In this document: positions 7,881 to 16,397 of the stretch, piece after piece
How positions within the stretch are numbered: position 1 is the first letter of the stretch
Layout: the number at the start of each line of letters is the position of its first letter
Source of the DNA: CAIQPS01 sp963843455
Lineage (GTDB): Bacteria > Actinomycetota > Thermoleophilia > RBG-16-64-13
Direction: 5' to 3'
Assembly: GCA_963843455.1 (NCBI GenBank)
Contig: CAWJKE010000007.1
Coordinates: 598,189 to 662,188 of the forward strand
Length of the DNA: 64,000 nt
Made by a program: the position numbers and the translations under genes
The notes under the pieces: model-generated
The model's input: only the letters and a program-made list of their open reading frames with translations
What the model was told of the DNA's origin: nothing
Databases searched by the model: none

Positions 7881-8988
7881 TTGGTATTCCGAACTGCCGC
7901 GGGCCGGGGAAAGTTACCCCGTCAAGAAGAAGAAGAAACGGCGGTCAGGGAGAGCCTGGATCACCCGAATAGTCGTGGTGGTTGGCTTCCTCGCCTTCAT
8001 GTGGGGCGTGTATACCGTGGTCAACAGAGGGCAGGAATGGTTGCAGGCCAAGGCGGCGGAGACGACTTCGACGACCCTCGCGGCCAGCGTGAAGGTCACT
8101 ATCAGCCCCGGAATGACGGCCACCCAGGTCGGCCTATTGCTGGAGGACAAGGGTGTCATCAGCTCGGCGACGGCCTTCGTTGACCTCGTCGATTCGCGCG
8201 GCAGCCAGGGGAAGCTGCAGCCGGGCACGTATCAGTTGCCGACCAGATCACAGCTCATCAACGTGGTCGATAGGCTCGAGAAAGGGCAGGGTTCCGATAC
8301 CTTCACCGTGACCCTTCCGGAGGGTCTCGCCGCGAGCCAGATAGCCTCTCAGCTGGCGAAGGCGGGCAACGTCAAGAATGCGGCCACCTACGCAGATCTC
8401 AGCAAGCAACCCGATAAGTTCGTGGTGCCCAAGATCGGGGGCACACCGAGCGAGGTCACGACGCTTGAAGGATTGCTCTTTCCCGACACCTACAGTCTCA
8501 TGGCAGGCGATGGCCCGACCGAGCTGATAGGCGCTCAACTCGCGGCGTTCAACAAGAAGACTGCGTCGTTACCTTGGACCGATGCCGAGGCACTGGGATT
8601 GTCCCCGTATCAGATCGTCGTCGTGGCGTCCATGCTCGAGAAGGAAGCGAATACTCCGGCAGATATGGCGAACGTAGCCGCCGTCATCTACAACCGCATC
8701 AAGAAGAAGATGCCCCTCCAGGTAGACGCGACGGTTCGCTACGCCCTTGACAAATGGACCGAACCGCTGACCGAAACGGATCTGAAGGTGAACTCGCCGT
8801 ACAACACGCGAGTCGTGAAGGGCCTTCCCCCTGCGCCGATATCCAATCCGGGAGTAGCGGCGCTGACCGCGGCGCTCACGCCCGCCAAAGTTGATTACCT
8901 CTACTATCTCACCGGCAAGGACGGCAAGACCCACTTCACGGCCTCGTACGACGAGTTCGTCAAGCTGAAGAAGGATCTGGGCCTGTAG
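7873..8988 (+). CDS. mltG: Endolytic murein transglycosylase MltG
   Basis: A 371-residue MltG, which cuts nascent glycan strands at the membrane. A short cytoplasmic tail with a lysine run (KKKKKRR) is followed by one membrane helix (about residues 30-50), a LysM-like part (VTISPGMTATQVGLLLEDKGVI) and the YceG/MltG catalytic domain, with the glutamate motif ASMLEKEA (about 252-259), LQVDATVRYAL, SPYNTR and GLPPAPISNPG. The start overlaps the end of ruvX by eight bases. It ends this tightly packed stretch; a 107-base gap follows before aroE. Coordination with cell-wall synthesis is known for the family. Confidence 0.95.
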   Translation: MSDWYSELPRAGESYPVKKKKKRRSGRAWITRIVVVVGFLAFMWGVYTVVNRGQEWLQAKAAETTSTTLAASVKVTISPGMTATQVGLLLEDKGVISSATAFVDLVDSRGSQGKLQPGTYQLPTRSQLINVVDRLEKGQGSDTFTVTLPEGLAASQIASQLAKAGNVKNAATYADLSKQPDKFVVPKIGGTPSEVTTLEGLLFPDTYSLMAGDGPTELIGAQLAAFNKKTASLPWTDAEALGLSPYQIVVVASMLEKEANTPADMANVAAVIYNRIKKKMPLQVDATVRYALDKWTEPLTETDLKVNSPYNTRVVKGLPPAPISNPGVAALTAALTPAKVDYLYYLTGKDGKTHFTASYDEFVKLKKDLGL

Positions 8989-9095
8989 AACTGGGAGCCC
9001 GCCACCGCCAGGGTCTCACCTAGGTATGAGACGGAACCGTCCTCCGAGCGGTAGTCTGCACAGTAGCGACAGACAACCGTTGCGGAGGTGGTTCT

Positions 9096-9956
9096 ATGGG
9101 GACGAGCGACAGCATCGGTAGCCGAACGGCCGTGGCCGGCATCCTTGGTCACCCTGTCGGACACTCACTTTCTCCGCGCATGCACAACGCCGCGCTGCGG
9201 GCCCAGGGCATCGACATGGTGTACCTCGCTTTCGATGTGCTGCCCGAGAGTCTCTCGAACGCGGTGGCGGGGCTGCGGGCCCTCGGTTTTCGGGGTGTCA
9301 ACGTGACGATTCCCCACAAGGAAGCCATCGGGGTTCTTCTCGACGAGCTGGACAGCGTAGCCGCCCGAATTGGGTCGGTGAACACAGTCGTCAACGATGA
9401 TGGCCGCCTCGTTGGCTACAACACCGACAAGTGGGGGTTTGCGGCAGCCCTGCGCGGCCTCCGGCCCGAGGGGGCTCAGGGGCTTACATGCTTCGTGGCC
9501 GGAGCGGGGGGTGCTGCCCGGGCGGTGGTAGCCGCGTTGATGGATGACGATGCACGAGAGATACGGGTCTACAACCGGACTCCCGAGCGCGCGGCCTTGC
9601 TGTGCTCAGAGGCCGCCTCGTGGGGCGCCGCCCACTGCTTCGCAGTGCCCGAACATGAAGTGTTCGGCGCCGCGAGCGAAGCGCGCCTGATCGTCAACGC
9701 CACTTCGCTTGGGCTGAGCCCATCGGTCAAGGAGTCGCCGGTTCCTGTCGATATTGTCAACAGTCGCCACATCGTGATGGACCTGGTGTACGGCTCGGGT
9801 CCCACAACGTTGGTGAGAGAGGCGAAAGCTCGAGGTGCCACCGCGATCGACGGCAAGGAGATGCTTGTGATGCAGGCTGCCGGCTCGTACGAGCTCTGGA
9901 CTGGCCAGCAGGCACCTTTGGACGTCATGCGGAAAAGCATCGGCGGGGAGAGGTGA
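9096..9956 (+). CDS. aroE: Shikimate dehydrogenase
   Basis: A 286-residue NADP-dependent shikimate dehydrogenase (step 4 of the shikimate pathway: 3-dehydroshikimate to shikimate). Seen are the substrate site GHPVGHSLSPRMHNAAL, the catalytic lysine in NVTIPHKE, SVNTVV with YNTDKWGF, the Rossmann loop GAGGAARAV, the NRTPERA cofactor motif and DLVYGSGPTTLV with a C-terminal ALxQAA-like stretch (LVMQAAGSYELWTG). GGAGGTGG lies a few bases before the ATG. It follows mltG and precedes pilB, as in the conserved actinobacterial cluster. Confidence 0.97.
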   Translation: MGTSDSIGSRTAVAGILGHPVGHSLSPRMHNAALRAQGIDMVYLAFDVLPESLSNAVAGLRALGFRGVNVTIPHKEAIGVLLDELDSVAARIGSVNTVVNDDGRLVGYNTDKWGFAAALRGLRPEGAQGLTCFVAGAGGAARAVVAALMDDDAREIRVYNRTPERAALLCSEAASWGAAHCFAVPEHEVFGAASEARLIVNATSLGLSPSVKESPVPVDIVNSRHIVMDLVYGSGPTTLVREAKARGATAIDGKEMLVMQAAGSYELWTGQQAPLDVMRKSIGGER

Positions 9957-9966
9957 GATACCGTCC

Positions 9967-11694
9967 ATGCAGATGATCAAAGAGGAGAATGCGCCGCGGA
10001 GGCTGGTGGGCCGGCCTACAGGTGAAGTGCTCGTCGACATGGGTCTTCTGACCCGTGAGCAGGTCGACGAGGCGGTGGCGGAACAGCAGGTCTCGCATCA
10101 GCGCATCGGGGAGATAGCCCTGTCGAAAGGCTGGGTAACCAAGGCCGATCTCAATCAGGCGCTTGCCCGCCGCCTCGGCTGCAAATTCCTGGACCTGGCC
10201 GTCACCCGCGTCGACCCCGTCGCCTTGGAACTCATCTCTGAACGCGACGCGCGCCGCTACTCGGCAATCCCTGTCGCCTTTGTTGACGAGCACACCGTGC
10301 TCGTGGCCATGGCCGACCCCTCCAATATCGTTGCCATCGACGACCTGCGCATCCTGACGGGCTTTGACATCGAGCCGGGACTGGCCAGCAGCGACGAGAT
10401 CGTCGAGATGCTCAGCAAGCTGCGCTCCGTCGGGGGCCAACTCTCCGACGGGCTCGACACCAAGGTCGTGGCCGCCGAGGACGACGGCCCTATCGACGAC
10501 ATGCGCGACATCCGGGAGCAGGTCGAGGCGGCGCCCGTGGTCAAGCTGGTCAACGGCGTACTCGCCCGAGCGACGGATGAGGGAGCGTCGGACATCCATT
10601 TCGAGCCACAGGCCAGGGATCTGCTGATTCGATTCAGACACGACGGCGTGCTTCACGAGATCATGACGATCCCGAAGAGACTGCAGGCCGGCGTCATCTC
10701 CCGCCTGAAGATCATGGCGGACCTCGACATCGCGGAGCGGCGGATTCCCCAAGACGGGCGTATAGGTCTCACGGTGGGCGGGCGGCCTATTGACATGCGC
10801 GTTGCCTCACTCCCGACTGTCTACGGCGAGAAGGTGGTCATCCGCCTGCTGGACCGGTCTAACGTGATGTTGCGCCTCGAGGACTTGGGATTCTCCGAGC
10901 AGGCTTTGAACCGGTATCGCCGGTCCTTCCTCAAACCTTACGGGGCCATCCTGGTAACAGGTCCCACTGGATCAGGTAAGTCGACCACGCTCTACGCGAC
11001 GCTCAACATCCTCAATACCAGCGACAAGAACATCATCACCGTAGAAGACCCGGTGGAATACCGGCTTGCCGGCATCAACCAGGTCCAGATCAACCCGAAG
11101 GCAGGGCTGACGTTCGCCTCAGGACTGAGGTCGATCCTGCGATGCGACCCCGACATTGTGATGGTCGGGGAGGTTCGCGATAAGGACACCGCCCAGATAG
11201 CTATCGAGTCGGCTCTTACCGGCCACCTGGTGCTGTCGACTCTGCACACCAATGATGCTCCGGGGGCGCTGACCCGGCTCACCGAAATGGGAGTCGAACC
11301 TTTCCTGACCGCCTCCGCGGTCGACTGCGTGATCGCCCAGAGGCTGGTGCGCAAGCTGTGCGAGCACTGTCGGGAACCGTTCGATCCAACGCCCGATATC
11401 CTGCGGCAGATGGGCTTCAGCAACCAGGCGATCGAGGGTGTCGAGGAGCTCCAGCTCTTCCGCGCCACCGGGTGCCCCCGCTGCAACACCACCGGTTACA
11501 AGGGACGGATGGCTATCTACGAGATCATGCTGGTCACCGAAGCCATCGAGAGACTCATCATCGAGCGGAAGAGTGCCGATGAGATAGGGCGAGTGGCACG
11601 AGCCGAGGGCATGATGGCGCTTCGCCAGGACGGGCTCGAGCGAGTGCTGCAGGGGCTGACCAGCATCGAGGAGATCTCCCGGGTCATCGTGTGA
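9967..11694 (+). CDS. pilB: Type IV pilus assembly ATPase PilB
   Basis: A 575-residue GspE/PilB ATPase that drives pilus extension. The N-terminal MshEN region shows two repeats (GEVLVDMGLLTREQVDEAVAEQ and RIGEIALSKGWVTKADLNQAL), a fold that binds c-di-GMP in some relatives; the first Arg-Leu-Gly signature is degenerate here. The motor has Walker A GPTGSGKST (332-340), an Asp box (VEDPVEY), Walker B (DPDIVMVGEVRD) and a His box (LSTLHTND). A tetracysteine zinc site is present at C465, C468, C503 and C506, typical of PilB and absent from PilT. It lies ten bases after aroE and is followed by pilT and pilC. Confidence 0.96.
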   Translation: MQMIKEENAPRRLVGRPTGEVLVDMGLLTREQVDEAVAEQQVSHQRIGEIALSKGWVTKADLNQALARRLGCKFLDLAVTRVDPVALELISERDARRYSAIPVAFVDEHTVLVAMADPSNIVAIDDLRILTGFDIEPGLASSDEIVEMLSKLRSVGGQLSDGLDTKVVAAEDDGPIDDMRDIREQVEAAPVVKLVNGVLARATDEGASDIHFEPQARDLLIRFRHDGVLHEIMTIPKRLQAGVISRLKIMADLDIAERRIPQDGRIGLTVGGRPIDMRVASLPTVYGEKVVIRLLDRSNVMLRLEDLGFSEQALNRYRRSFLKPYGAILVTGPTGSGKSTTLYATLNILNTSDKNIITVEDPVEYRLAGINQVQINPKAGLTFASGLRSILRCDPDIVMVGEVRDKDTAQIAIESALTGHLVLSTLHTNDAPGALTRLTEMGVEPFLTASAVDCVIAQRLVRKLCEHCREPFDPTPDILRQMGFSNQAIEGVEELQLFRATGCPRCNTTGYKGRMAIYEIMLVTEAIERLIIERKSADEIGRVARAEGMMALRQDGLERVLQGLTSIEEISRVIV

Positions 11695-11730
11695 CCCCGG
11701 GGAAGAGAAGAGTGGTGAGGAGAGCAGGCC

Positions 11731-12798
11731 GTGGATGCAGGCGAAATACTAGGACAAGTAGTCCAGACCCAGGCTTCGGACCTCCATCTGGCCGTGGGGC
11801 TGCCACCGGTAGTGCGGATCGACGGCCACCTCCGGCCGCTCGAAGGCTATCCAGAGTTGGCAGCCAACGAGGCTCGTGAGCTCATCTATAGCATCCTGAA
11901 CCAGGATCAACGGCAGAAGCTCGAGACCGACTGGGAGGTCGACCTCTCGTACTCGTTGTACGGCCAAGCCCGCTTTAGGGTCAACGTGTTCTTCCACAAG
12001 GGGACGCTCGCCGCGGCTTTCCGGCTCATCCCAGTCGCCATCAAGAGCATCGATGAACTCCAACTCCCAAAGGTGTTGCACTCGTTTTGCCACAAGCCGC
12101 GGGGATTCGTGCTCGTCACCGGGCCGACCGGGTCGGGGAAGTCCACGACCCTCGCCGCGATCATCGACGAAATAAACGAGACCCGAGCGGACCATATCGT
12201 CACCATAGAGGACCCGATCGAGTTCCTGCACACGCACAAACGCTGTGTGGTGAACCAGCGGGAAGTGGGCAGCGACACTAAGGGATTCCCGGCCGCTCTG
12301 CGATCGGCCCTCCGCCAGGACCCTGACGTCATCCTTATCGGCGAGATGCGGGACCTGGAAACCATCCAAATCGCGCTAACCGCGGCGGAAACGGGCCACC
12401 TCGTCTTCGCGACCTTGCATACCCAGGACTGTCCGCAGACGATAGACCGGATCATCGACGTCTTTCCGCCGCACCAGCAGGAGCAGATCAGGGTGCAGAT
12501 AGCGGCTACCTTGGAAGGAATCGTGACCCAACAGCTTCTGCCCAAAGCGTCAGGAACCGGACGGGTAGCAGTCTGCGAGGTGCTCGTATCCACGTCGGCC
12601 GCCAGAAACCTCATCCGCGAGGGCAAAACCCACCAGCTCTACACGGTGATGCAGACTGGCGGTCAGCACGGCATGCAGACGATGAACTCCTCACTGGCCG
12701 ATCTGGTCAAGCGCAGCCATATCAGCCGCGAACTAGCGCTCAAACGGTCGTCGGTACCGGATGAGTTGGAGCGCCTGCTTCTGTCGGGTGCCGCCTGA
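11731..12798 (+). CDS. pilT: Pilus retraction ATPase PilT
   Basis: A 355-residue PilT, the motor that depolymerises pili and powers twitching. Seen are an N-terminal PAS-like part (SDLHLAVGLPPVVRIDGHL), Walker A GPTGSGKST (131-139), the Asp box TIEDPIEF, Walker B DPDVILIGEMRD, the His box FATLHTQD, and a C-terminal half with DRIIDVFPPHQQEQIR plus GMQTMNSSLADLV. It lacks the PilB zinc cysteines. GTG 11731 has a GGAGAGC ribosome site upstream. It is the second gene of the pilB-pilT-pilC run, so both extension and retraction are encoded. Confidence 0.96.
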   Translation: MDAGEILGQVVQTQASDLHLAVGLPPVVRIDGHLRPLEGYPELAANEARELIYSILNQDQRQKLETDWEVDLSYSLYGQARFRVNVFFHKGTLAAAFRLIPVAIKSIDELQLPKVLHSFCHKPRGFVLVTGPTGSGKSTTLAAIIDEINETRADHIVTIEDPIEFLHTHKRCVVNQREVGSDTKGFPAALRSALRQDPDVILIGEMRDLETIQIALTAAETGHLVFATLHTQDCPQTIDRIIDVFPPHQQEQIRVQIAATLEGIVTQQLLPKASGTGRVAVCEVLVSTSAARNLIREGKTHQLYTVMQTGGQHGMQTMNSSLADLVKRSHISRELALKRSSVPDELERLLLSGAA

Positions 12799-12933
12799 TA
12801 CCGACCTTGCGGGCATGGGGGAGACGGCTGCGCTGAACCCGGCCGCCGGCTCGCTATAGCCGTAGCGCCGGGTGACCGATACATAATGAGGAGAAGTATC
12901 TCGGCTCACGAGTAAGCGAGGAGCAGGAGCAGA

Positions 12934-14148
12934 GTGGGGACTTTCAGCTATACGGCCAAGAAGGAGCGCGGCGCCCTCTTTTCGGGTGAAGCGATAGGCG
13001 ACTCGAAAGCGACCGTCGTCGCCGAACTGCGCCGCAAAGGGCTCACCGTCGTCAGCCTTGAGGAGAAGCGGGGCATGCCCGACCTCAAGACCATGCTCGA
13101 GAACGGCAAACGCATCAGCGTGCGCGACAAGGCGGTCTTCGCCCGCCAATTCGCGACCATGATCAACTCAGGTCTCGCCGTACTCCGCGCTCTTTACGTT
13201 CTCGAAGAGCAGACCGAAAACACGCGCCTGAGGAAGATCATCAAAGCCGTGCGCGACGACGTAGAGGCCGGCAGCACGGTTTCGGACGCAATGGTCAAAC
13301 ATCCGGCCGCTTTCGACAGGCTGTATGTGGCCATGGTGAGGGCCGGCGAGGCGAGCGGCGCCCTCGATCAGACGCTCATCCGTCTAGCTGGGCAGCTCGA
13401 GAAGCAGGACAGTCTGCGCCGTTCCATAAAGTCGGCAATGACCTACCCGATCCTGATCGCCTGTTTCGCCATCATGGTGATGATCGGGATGCTGCTCTTC
13501 ATCATCCCGATATTCGCCAACATGTACAACGACCTGGGCGGCCAACTGCCATCTTTGACTCGAATGATGATGGGGATAAGCAACATGCTCAAGGGCTACT
13601 GGTTCATCATCTTCCCGGTCATCTTCATTACGATCTGGGCCCTGGTGCGTCTCAAGAACACCGAGCAGGGCCGCAGAGCTTGGGATCGGTTCAAGCTACA
13701 TCTGCCCATGAAGCTCGGTCCGATCATCCAGAAGATCGCGGTGGCTCGTTTCAGCCGCACCTTCGCCACGCTGGTCGGTTCCGGTGTGCCGATCCTGCAC
13801 GCTATCGACATCACAGGCAAGACATCGGGCAACACCGTCATCGAGGAAGCCATGGTGGATGTCAAGGAGAGCGTCCGCTGCGGAGAGCCCATCGCGAAGC
13901 CCCTGATGCGCGTCGCGGTGTTTCCGCCCATGGTCACGCACATGATCTCCATCGGCGAGGAGACTGGGGCACTCGATTCGATGCTCAACAAGATTGCTGA
14001 CTTCTACGAAGACGAAGTCGACGCCGCGGTCAAATCTCTCACGTCGATTATCGAGCCCATCATGATGATATTTGTCGGCGGGCTGGTGGGCCTCATCGTC
14101 ATCTCCATGTACCTGCCGATGTTCAACATGATGAACCTGGTCAAGTAA
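12934..14148 (+). CDS. pilC: Pilus inner-membrane platform protein PilC
   Basis: A 404-residue GspF/PilC platform protein, which links the pilus motors to the assembling fibre. Two T2SS-F domains are visible: the first with VFARQFATMINSGLAVLRAL and MVRAGEASGALDQTL, the second with KIAVARFSRTFATLVGSGVPILHAID and MISIGEETGALDSML. Three membrane helices lie at about residues 167-190, 217-240 and 370-395. GTG 12934 follows GAGGAGCAGGAG. A 135-base gap before the gene holds a weak hairpin (12852-12867). pilC is the last + strand gene before the dif site; the partners pilM, pilN and pilO lie 40 kb away on the other strand. Confidence 0.95.
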   Translation: MGTFSYTAKKERGALFSGEAIGDSKATVVAELRRKGLTVVSLEEKRGMPDLKTMLENGKRISVRDKAVFARQFATMINSGLAVLRALYVLEEQTENTRLRKIIKAVRDDVEAGSTVSDAMVKHPAAFDRLYVAMVRAGEASGALDQTLIRLAGQLEKQDSLRRSIKSAMTYPILIACFAIMVMIGMLLFIIPIFANMYNDLGGQLPSLTRMMMGISNMLKGYWFIIFPVIFITIWALVRLKNTEQGRRAWDRFKLHLPMKLGPIIQKIAVARFSRTFATLVGSGVPILHAIDITGKTSGNTVIEEAMVDVKESVRCGEPIAKPLMRVAVFPPMVTHMISIGEETGALDSMLNKIADFYEDEVDAAVKSLTSIIEPIMMIFVGGLVGLIVISMYLPMFNMMNLVK

Positions 14149-14163
14149 GAGGCAGGTAGTCGT

Positions 14164-14202
14164 CAGGGCGACCCGTACGTGGGTCGGCCGTCCGCCGCCC
14201 TG
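14164..14202 (+). terminator. Nested hairpin after pilC
   Basis: CAGGGC (14164-14169) pairs with GCCCTG (14197-14202) around an inner hairpin CGACCC (14169-14174)/GGGTCG (14181-14186). No long T run follows. It is the likely end of the pilB-pilT-pilC transcript, with modest support. Confidence 0.4.
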
Positions 14203-14244
14203 GGATCTCTTTGATCTAGCCCCGTCTCCCTCGAGAAATCTGTA

Positions 14245-14272
14245 ATGCACGATAATGTGCATTATGTAAACT
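14245..14272. other. dif site for XerCD chromosome dimer resolution
   Basis: The 28 bases read ATGCACGATAA (XerC arm, 14245-14255), TGTGCA (central six, 14256-14261) and TTATGTAAACT (XerD arm, 14262-14272). The XerD arm equals that of Bacillus subtilis dif as I recall it; GATAAT and CATTATGT also fit the actinobacterial dif consensus. The inner part is the palindrome ATAATG-TG-CATTAT. It is AT-rich in a GC-rich sequence, lies between converging genes (pilC and apt), and marks the switch from all-plus to nearly all-minus genes, as expected at the replication terminus. A xerD-type recombinase gene is at 37,948-38,859. Confidence 0.85.
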
Positions 14273-14331
14273 AGCGTGGGATTGCCGCATCGGGTGAGCG
14301 GCTTGGTCCCCTCCCCGAGGTCGGCTGGAAG

Positions 14332-14850
14332 CTAGACGGGGTAGTTCAACAGGCTGAGGACGTCGTACCCCTGCAGGCGGTCGCGGCCGCGGAGTTCCGT
14401 GAGCTCAATGATGAATGCGAGTCCGGCGACGACGCCTCCAGCTTGCTCTACTAGCTGGACCTTCGCCTTTGCGGTCCCGCCGGTAGCGAGCAAGTCGTCG
14501 TGGATAAGCACTCTCTGTCCGGGCTTGATGGCGTCCGCATGCATCTCAAGCGCGTCGGTACCGTATTCCAGCTCATACTCGCAGCGGGCCACCGTCCGCG
14601 GCAGCTTGCCGGGCTTCCGGGCGGCGGCAAAGCCCACGCCGCTAGCGTACGCCAGGGCGGCGCCAAGTATGAAGCCTCTCGCCTCAGCCCCCAAGACGAG
14701 GTCGATCCGCCTGCTCTTCGCGTAGTCGGCGAACGAGTCAACGGCGTATCTGAGCGCCTGGGCGTCTTGCAGTAGCGGCGTGATGTCGTGGAAAAGGATC
14801 CCTTCCTTGGGAAAGCCTGGGATGTGGCGGATGAACTTGTCGAGGTCCAT
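14332..14850 (-). CDS. apt: Adenine phosphoribosyltransferase
   Basis: A 172-residue Apt that converts adenine and PRPP to AMP (purine salvage). Seen are IPGFPKEGILFHDITPLL, the EARGFI motif, RKPGKLP and the PRPP-binding signature VLIHDDLLATGGT. Length is standard. It is the last gene of a - strand run that begins at the RsiG-like gene and passes through the FHA and MerR genes; a 52-base gap separates it from merR. In many bacteria apt is next to rel or secDF, so this neighbourhood is unusual. Confidence 0.95.
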   Translation of the reverse strand: MDLDKFIRHIPGFPKEGILFHDITPLLQDAQALRYAVDSFADYAKSRRIDLVLGAEARGFILGAALAYASGVGFAAARKPGKLPRTVARCEYELEYGTDALEMHADAIKPGQRVLIHDDLLATGGTAKAKVQLVEQAGGVVAGLAFIIELTELRGRDRLQGYDVLSLLNYPV

Positions 14851-14902
14851 GGGGCTCCTTGAGACGGCAGACTGACGGATGGTCGGAAAGCTTCGGGTAG
14901 CG

Positions 14903-15592
14903 TCAGAGCAGCTTGCGCAGCTCCTTGTAGAGCAGAAGGTGCATCAACTGGGACAATAGGGATGCCAGATCTTCCACCATCTTCTCGCCGTATTCGCGCT
15001 TATCTGCGTGTGCGGATCGCAGCGAAGGTGTAGTGATCTGTTCCACCAGCGCCGCCTCCCGCTCGACTGAAGAGCCCAAAAGCCGCAGGTTGCGGGGCTC
15101 CACCCCGAAACGGACCAGCAATTGGCAAATGTGGGCAATCTCCAGGTCGCCCTCGGTGAAGCCCGCCCCCTGTTGCGAGTGGCGGTCGATGAGGCGATAT
15201 TCCACGAGCAGACGCAGAAAAGCTGCGTCAATGCCGGCATTTTCGCAAAGCTCCTCCTGTGTATACACCGCGTCTTCACGTTTGAGCGTGGGCGTCCTCC
15301 CCAGCCGCGTCGATCCTGCAAGCGGCTGGCCCGGGAGCCCCGAAGTGGGCACCTCAACGCGATCACGTATTACCTCGAGGGGTAGATACTGATCCCGCTG
15401 AAGGGTGAGAATAGTGCGCAGACGCCTGATATCAGCCCCGCTGTACTTGCGATAGCGTCCAGGCGTTCTGCTCGGGGCGAGCAGACCCCTATCCTCGAGG
15501 TAGCGAACCTTGGTGATACTCAAGTCGGGAAAGTCCGACTTCAACTGATCGACCACCTGGCCGATCGTGAGCAGGGCAGCGTCTTCTTTCAT
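14903..15592 (-). CDS. MerR-family regulator, FtsR type
   Basis: A 229-residue DNA-binding protein. The MerR winged helix is at the N-terminus (LTIGQVVDQLKSDFPDLSITKVRYLEDRGLLAPSRTPGRYRKYSGADIRRL); the C-terminal half is helical (YTQEELCENAGIDAAFLRLLVEYRLI, then LRLLGSSVEREAALVEQI) and has no metal-binding cysteine pair. The gcvH, FHA, merR order is the same as Rv1826-garA-Rv1828 in mycobacteria; the corynebacterial relative FtsR regulates ftsZ. Its ATG overlaps the FHA stop (ATGA), so the two are translationally coupled. A role in cell-division gene control is inferred from family and synteny. Confidence 0.8.
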   Translation of the reverse strand: MKEDAALLTIGQVVDQLKSDFPDLSITKVRYLEDRGLLAPSRTPGRYRKYSGADIRRLRTILTLQRDQYLPLEVIRDRVEVPTSGLPGQPLAGSTRLGRTPTLKREDAVYTQEELCENAGIDAAFLRLLVEYRLIDRHSQQGAGFTEGDLEIAHICQLLVRFGVEPRNLRLLGSSVEREAALVEQITTPSLRSAHADKREYGEKMVEDLASLLSQLMHLLLYKELRKLL

Positions 15593-16068
15593 GCGTCTGG
15601 GGACTCGCTGATCCGGTGGACGAACATGAGCTTGAACTTGCCTATCTGTAACTCGTCGTCATCAAAGAGCCTCTGCTGCTCGATCCGCTTGCGGTTCACA
15701 TAGGTGCCGTTCAAGCTGTTGAGGTCCTCCACCCAGAAGCCGCCCTCGTCGCGGAGGACTCGGGCATGATGCCGAGAGACGGTGACGTCGTCGAGAAAGA
15801 GGTCGCTGTGGGGACTACGGCCGACTGTGAGCACGTCGGTGCCGAGGTCGATGATCTCCCCTTCGCGCCCACCCCCGGAGCGGATGAGCAGTACCGTGCC
15901 GGCACTCCTCCCGTGATCGACGCCGTCCAGACCATCGTCCTCCCGATCGGCCGGTGAGTACGTGATAGTGGTCTCATTCGGGTCGACCGCGATGAGCCGG
16001 CTGCCACAACGCCGGCAGTAGTTGGAGTCTTCGCTATTGTCGAGACTACAGGTTGGGCAGTTCGCCAT
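15589..16068 (-). CDS. FHA-domain protein with N-terminal zinc ribbon (GarA-like)
   Basis: A 159-residue signalling protein. Cysteines 4, 7, 18 and 21 (CPTC and CRRC) form a likely zinc ribbon. A linker leads to an FHA domain (about 75-150) with the phosphothreonine-binding motifs LTVGRSPHSDLFLDD, VSRHHARV and LNSLNGTYVN. GarA of mycobacteria, found in the same gene order, is a FHA protein that controls 2-oxoglutarate metabolism after phosphorylation by PknB/PknG. The linker here has threonines (NETTITYS), similar to the GarA phosphosite region. The ATG at 16068 is chosen because conserved sequence starts there; it overlaps the upstream gene by 23 bases. No Ser/Thr kinase gene is in the window. 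Confidence 0.85.
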   Translation of the reverse strand: MANCPTCSLDNSEDSNYCRRCGSRLIAVDPNETTITYSPADREDDGLDGVDHGRSAGTVLLIRSGGGREGEIIDLGTDVLTVGRSPHSDLFLDDVTVSRHHARVLRDEGGFWVEDLNSLNGTYVNRKRIEQQRLFDDDELQIGKFKLMFVHRISESPDA

Positions 16069-16384
16069 CGCTGGTCCGCTCGGCCGAGTCCTCGTCTCCC
16101 CCAGTCGCTTCGGGGCTTGCGACCGAGTCGCCATACCCGGCGAATTGGCGGCGTATTTGCTCCTCGATACTCTTGATGACTTCGGGATGCTCGAGGAGGC
16201 GGTTCCGCGCCACGGGGTCGGAATGCTCAAGGACATAAGGATCATCAAGTATGTCGTTGACGTGCCGCCCGCTCTCAACCTGATGAATGATATAGCGAAT
16301 CAGCCTCTCCTGGCGAACGTCCACCGAAAGGTCATGGAATCTGCTCTCGATGCCCTTGGCTGAGGGCTCGTTCTTAGCGCTCAT
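16046..16384 (-). CDS. Conserved-looking hypothetical protein
   Basis: A 112-residue soluble, acidic, mostly helical protein that I do not recognise. The middle reads RQERLIRYIIHQVESGRHVNDILDDPYVLEHSDPVARNRLLEHPEVIKSIEEQIRRQF, suggesting a compact helical bundle; the tail is disordered and acidic. There is no signal peptide or membrane segment. ATG 16384 is used; GTG 16390 is in frame two codons earlier. It sits 13 bases after the RsiG-like gene and overlaps the FHA start, so it belongs to the same operon and may act with one of them. Confidence 0.65.
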   Translation of the reverse strand: MSAKNEPSAKGIESRFHDLSVDVRQERLIRYIIHQVESGRHVNDILDDPYVLEHSDPVARNRLLEHPEVIKSIEEQIRRQFAGYGDSVASPEATGGDEDSAERTSDGELPNL

Positions 16385-16397
16385 GACCACCGCTCAC

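Noticed and set aside
9013..9032. Inverted repeat GTCTCA...TGAGAC before aroE as a terminator or operator
   Set aside because: Only six pairs with an eight-base loop and no T run or palindromic extension; too weak to report as a feature.
14243..14265. AT-rich palindrome taken first as a repressor operator
   Set aside because: It lies between converging genes with no promoter to control, and the full 28 bases fit a dif site much better.
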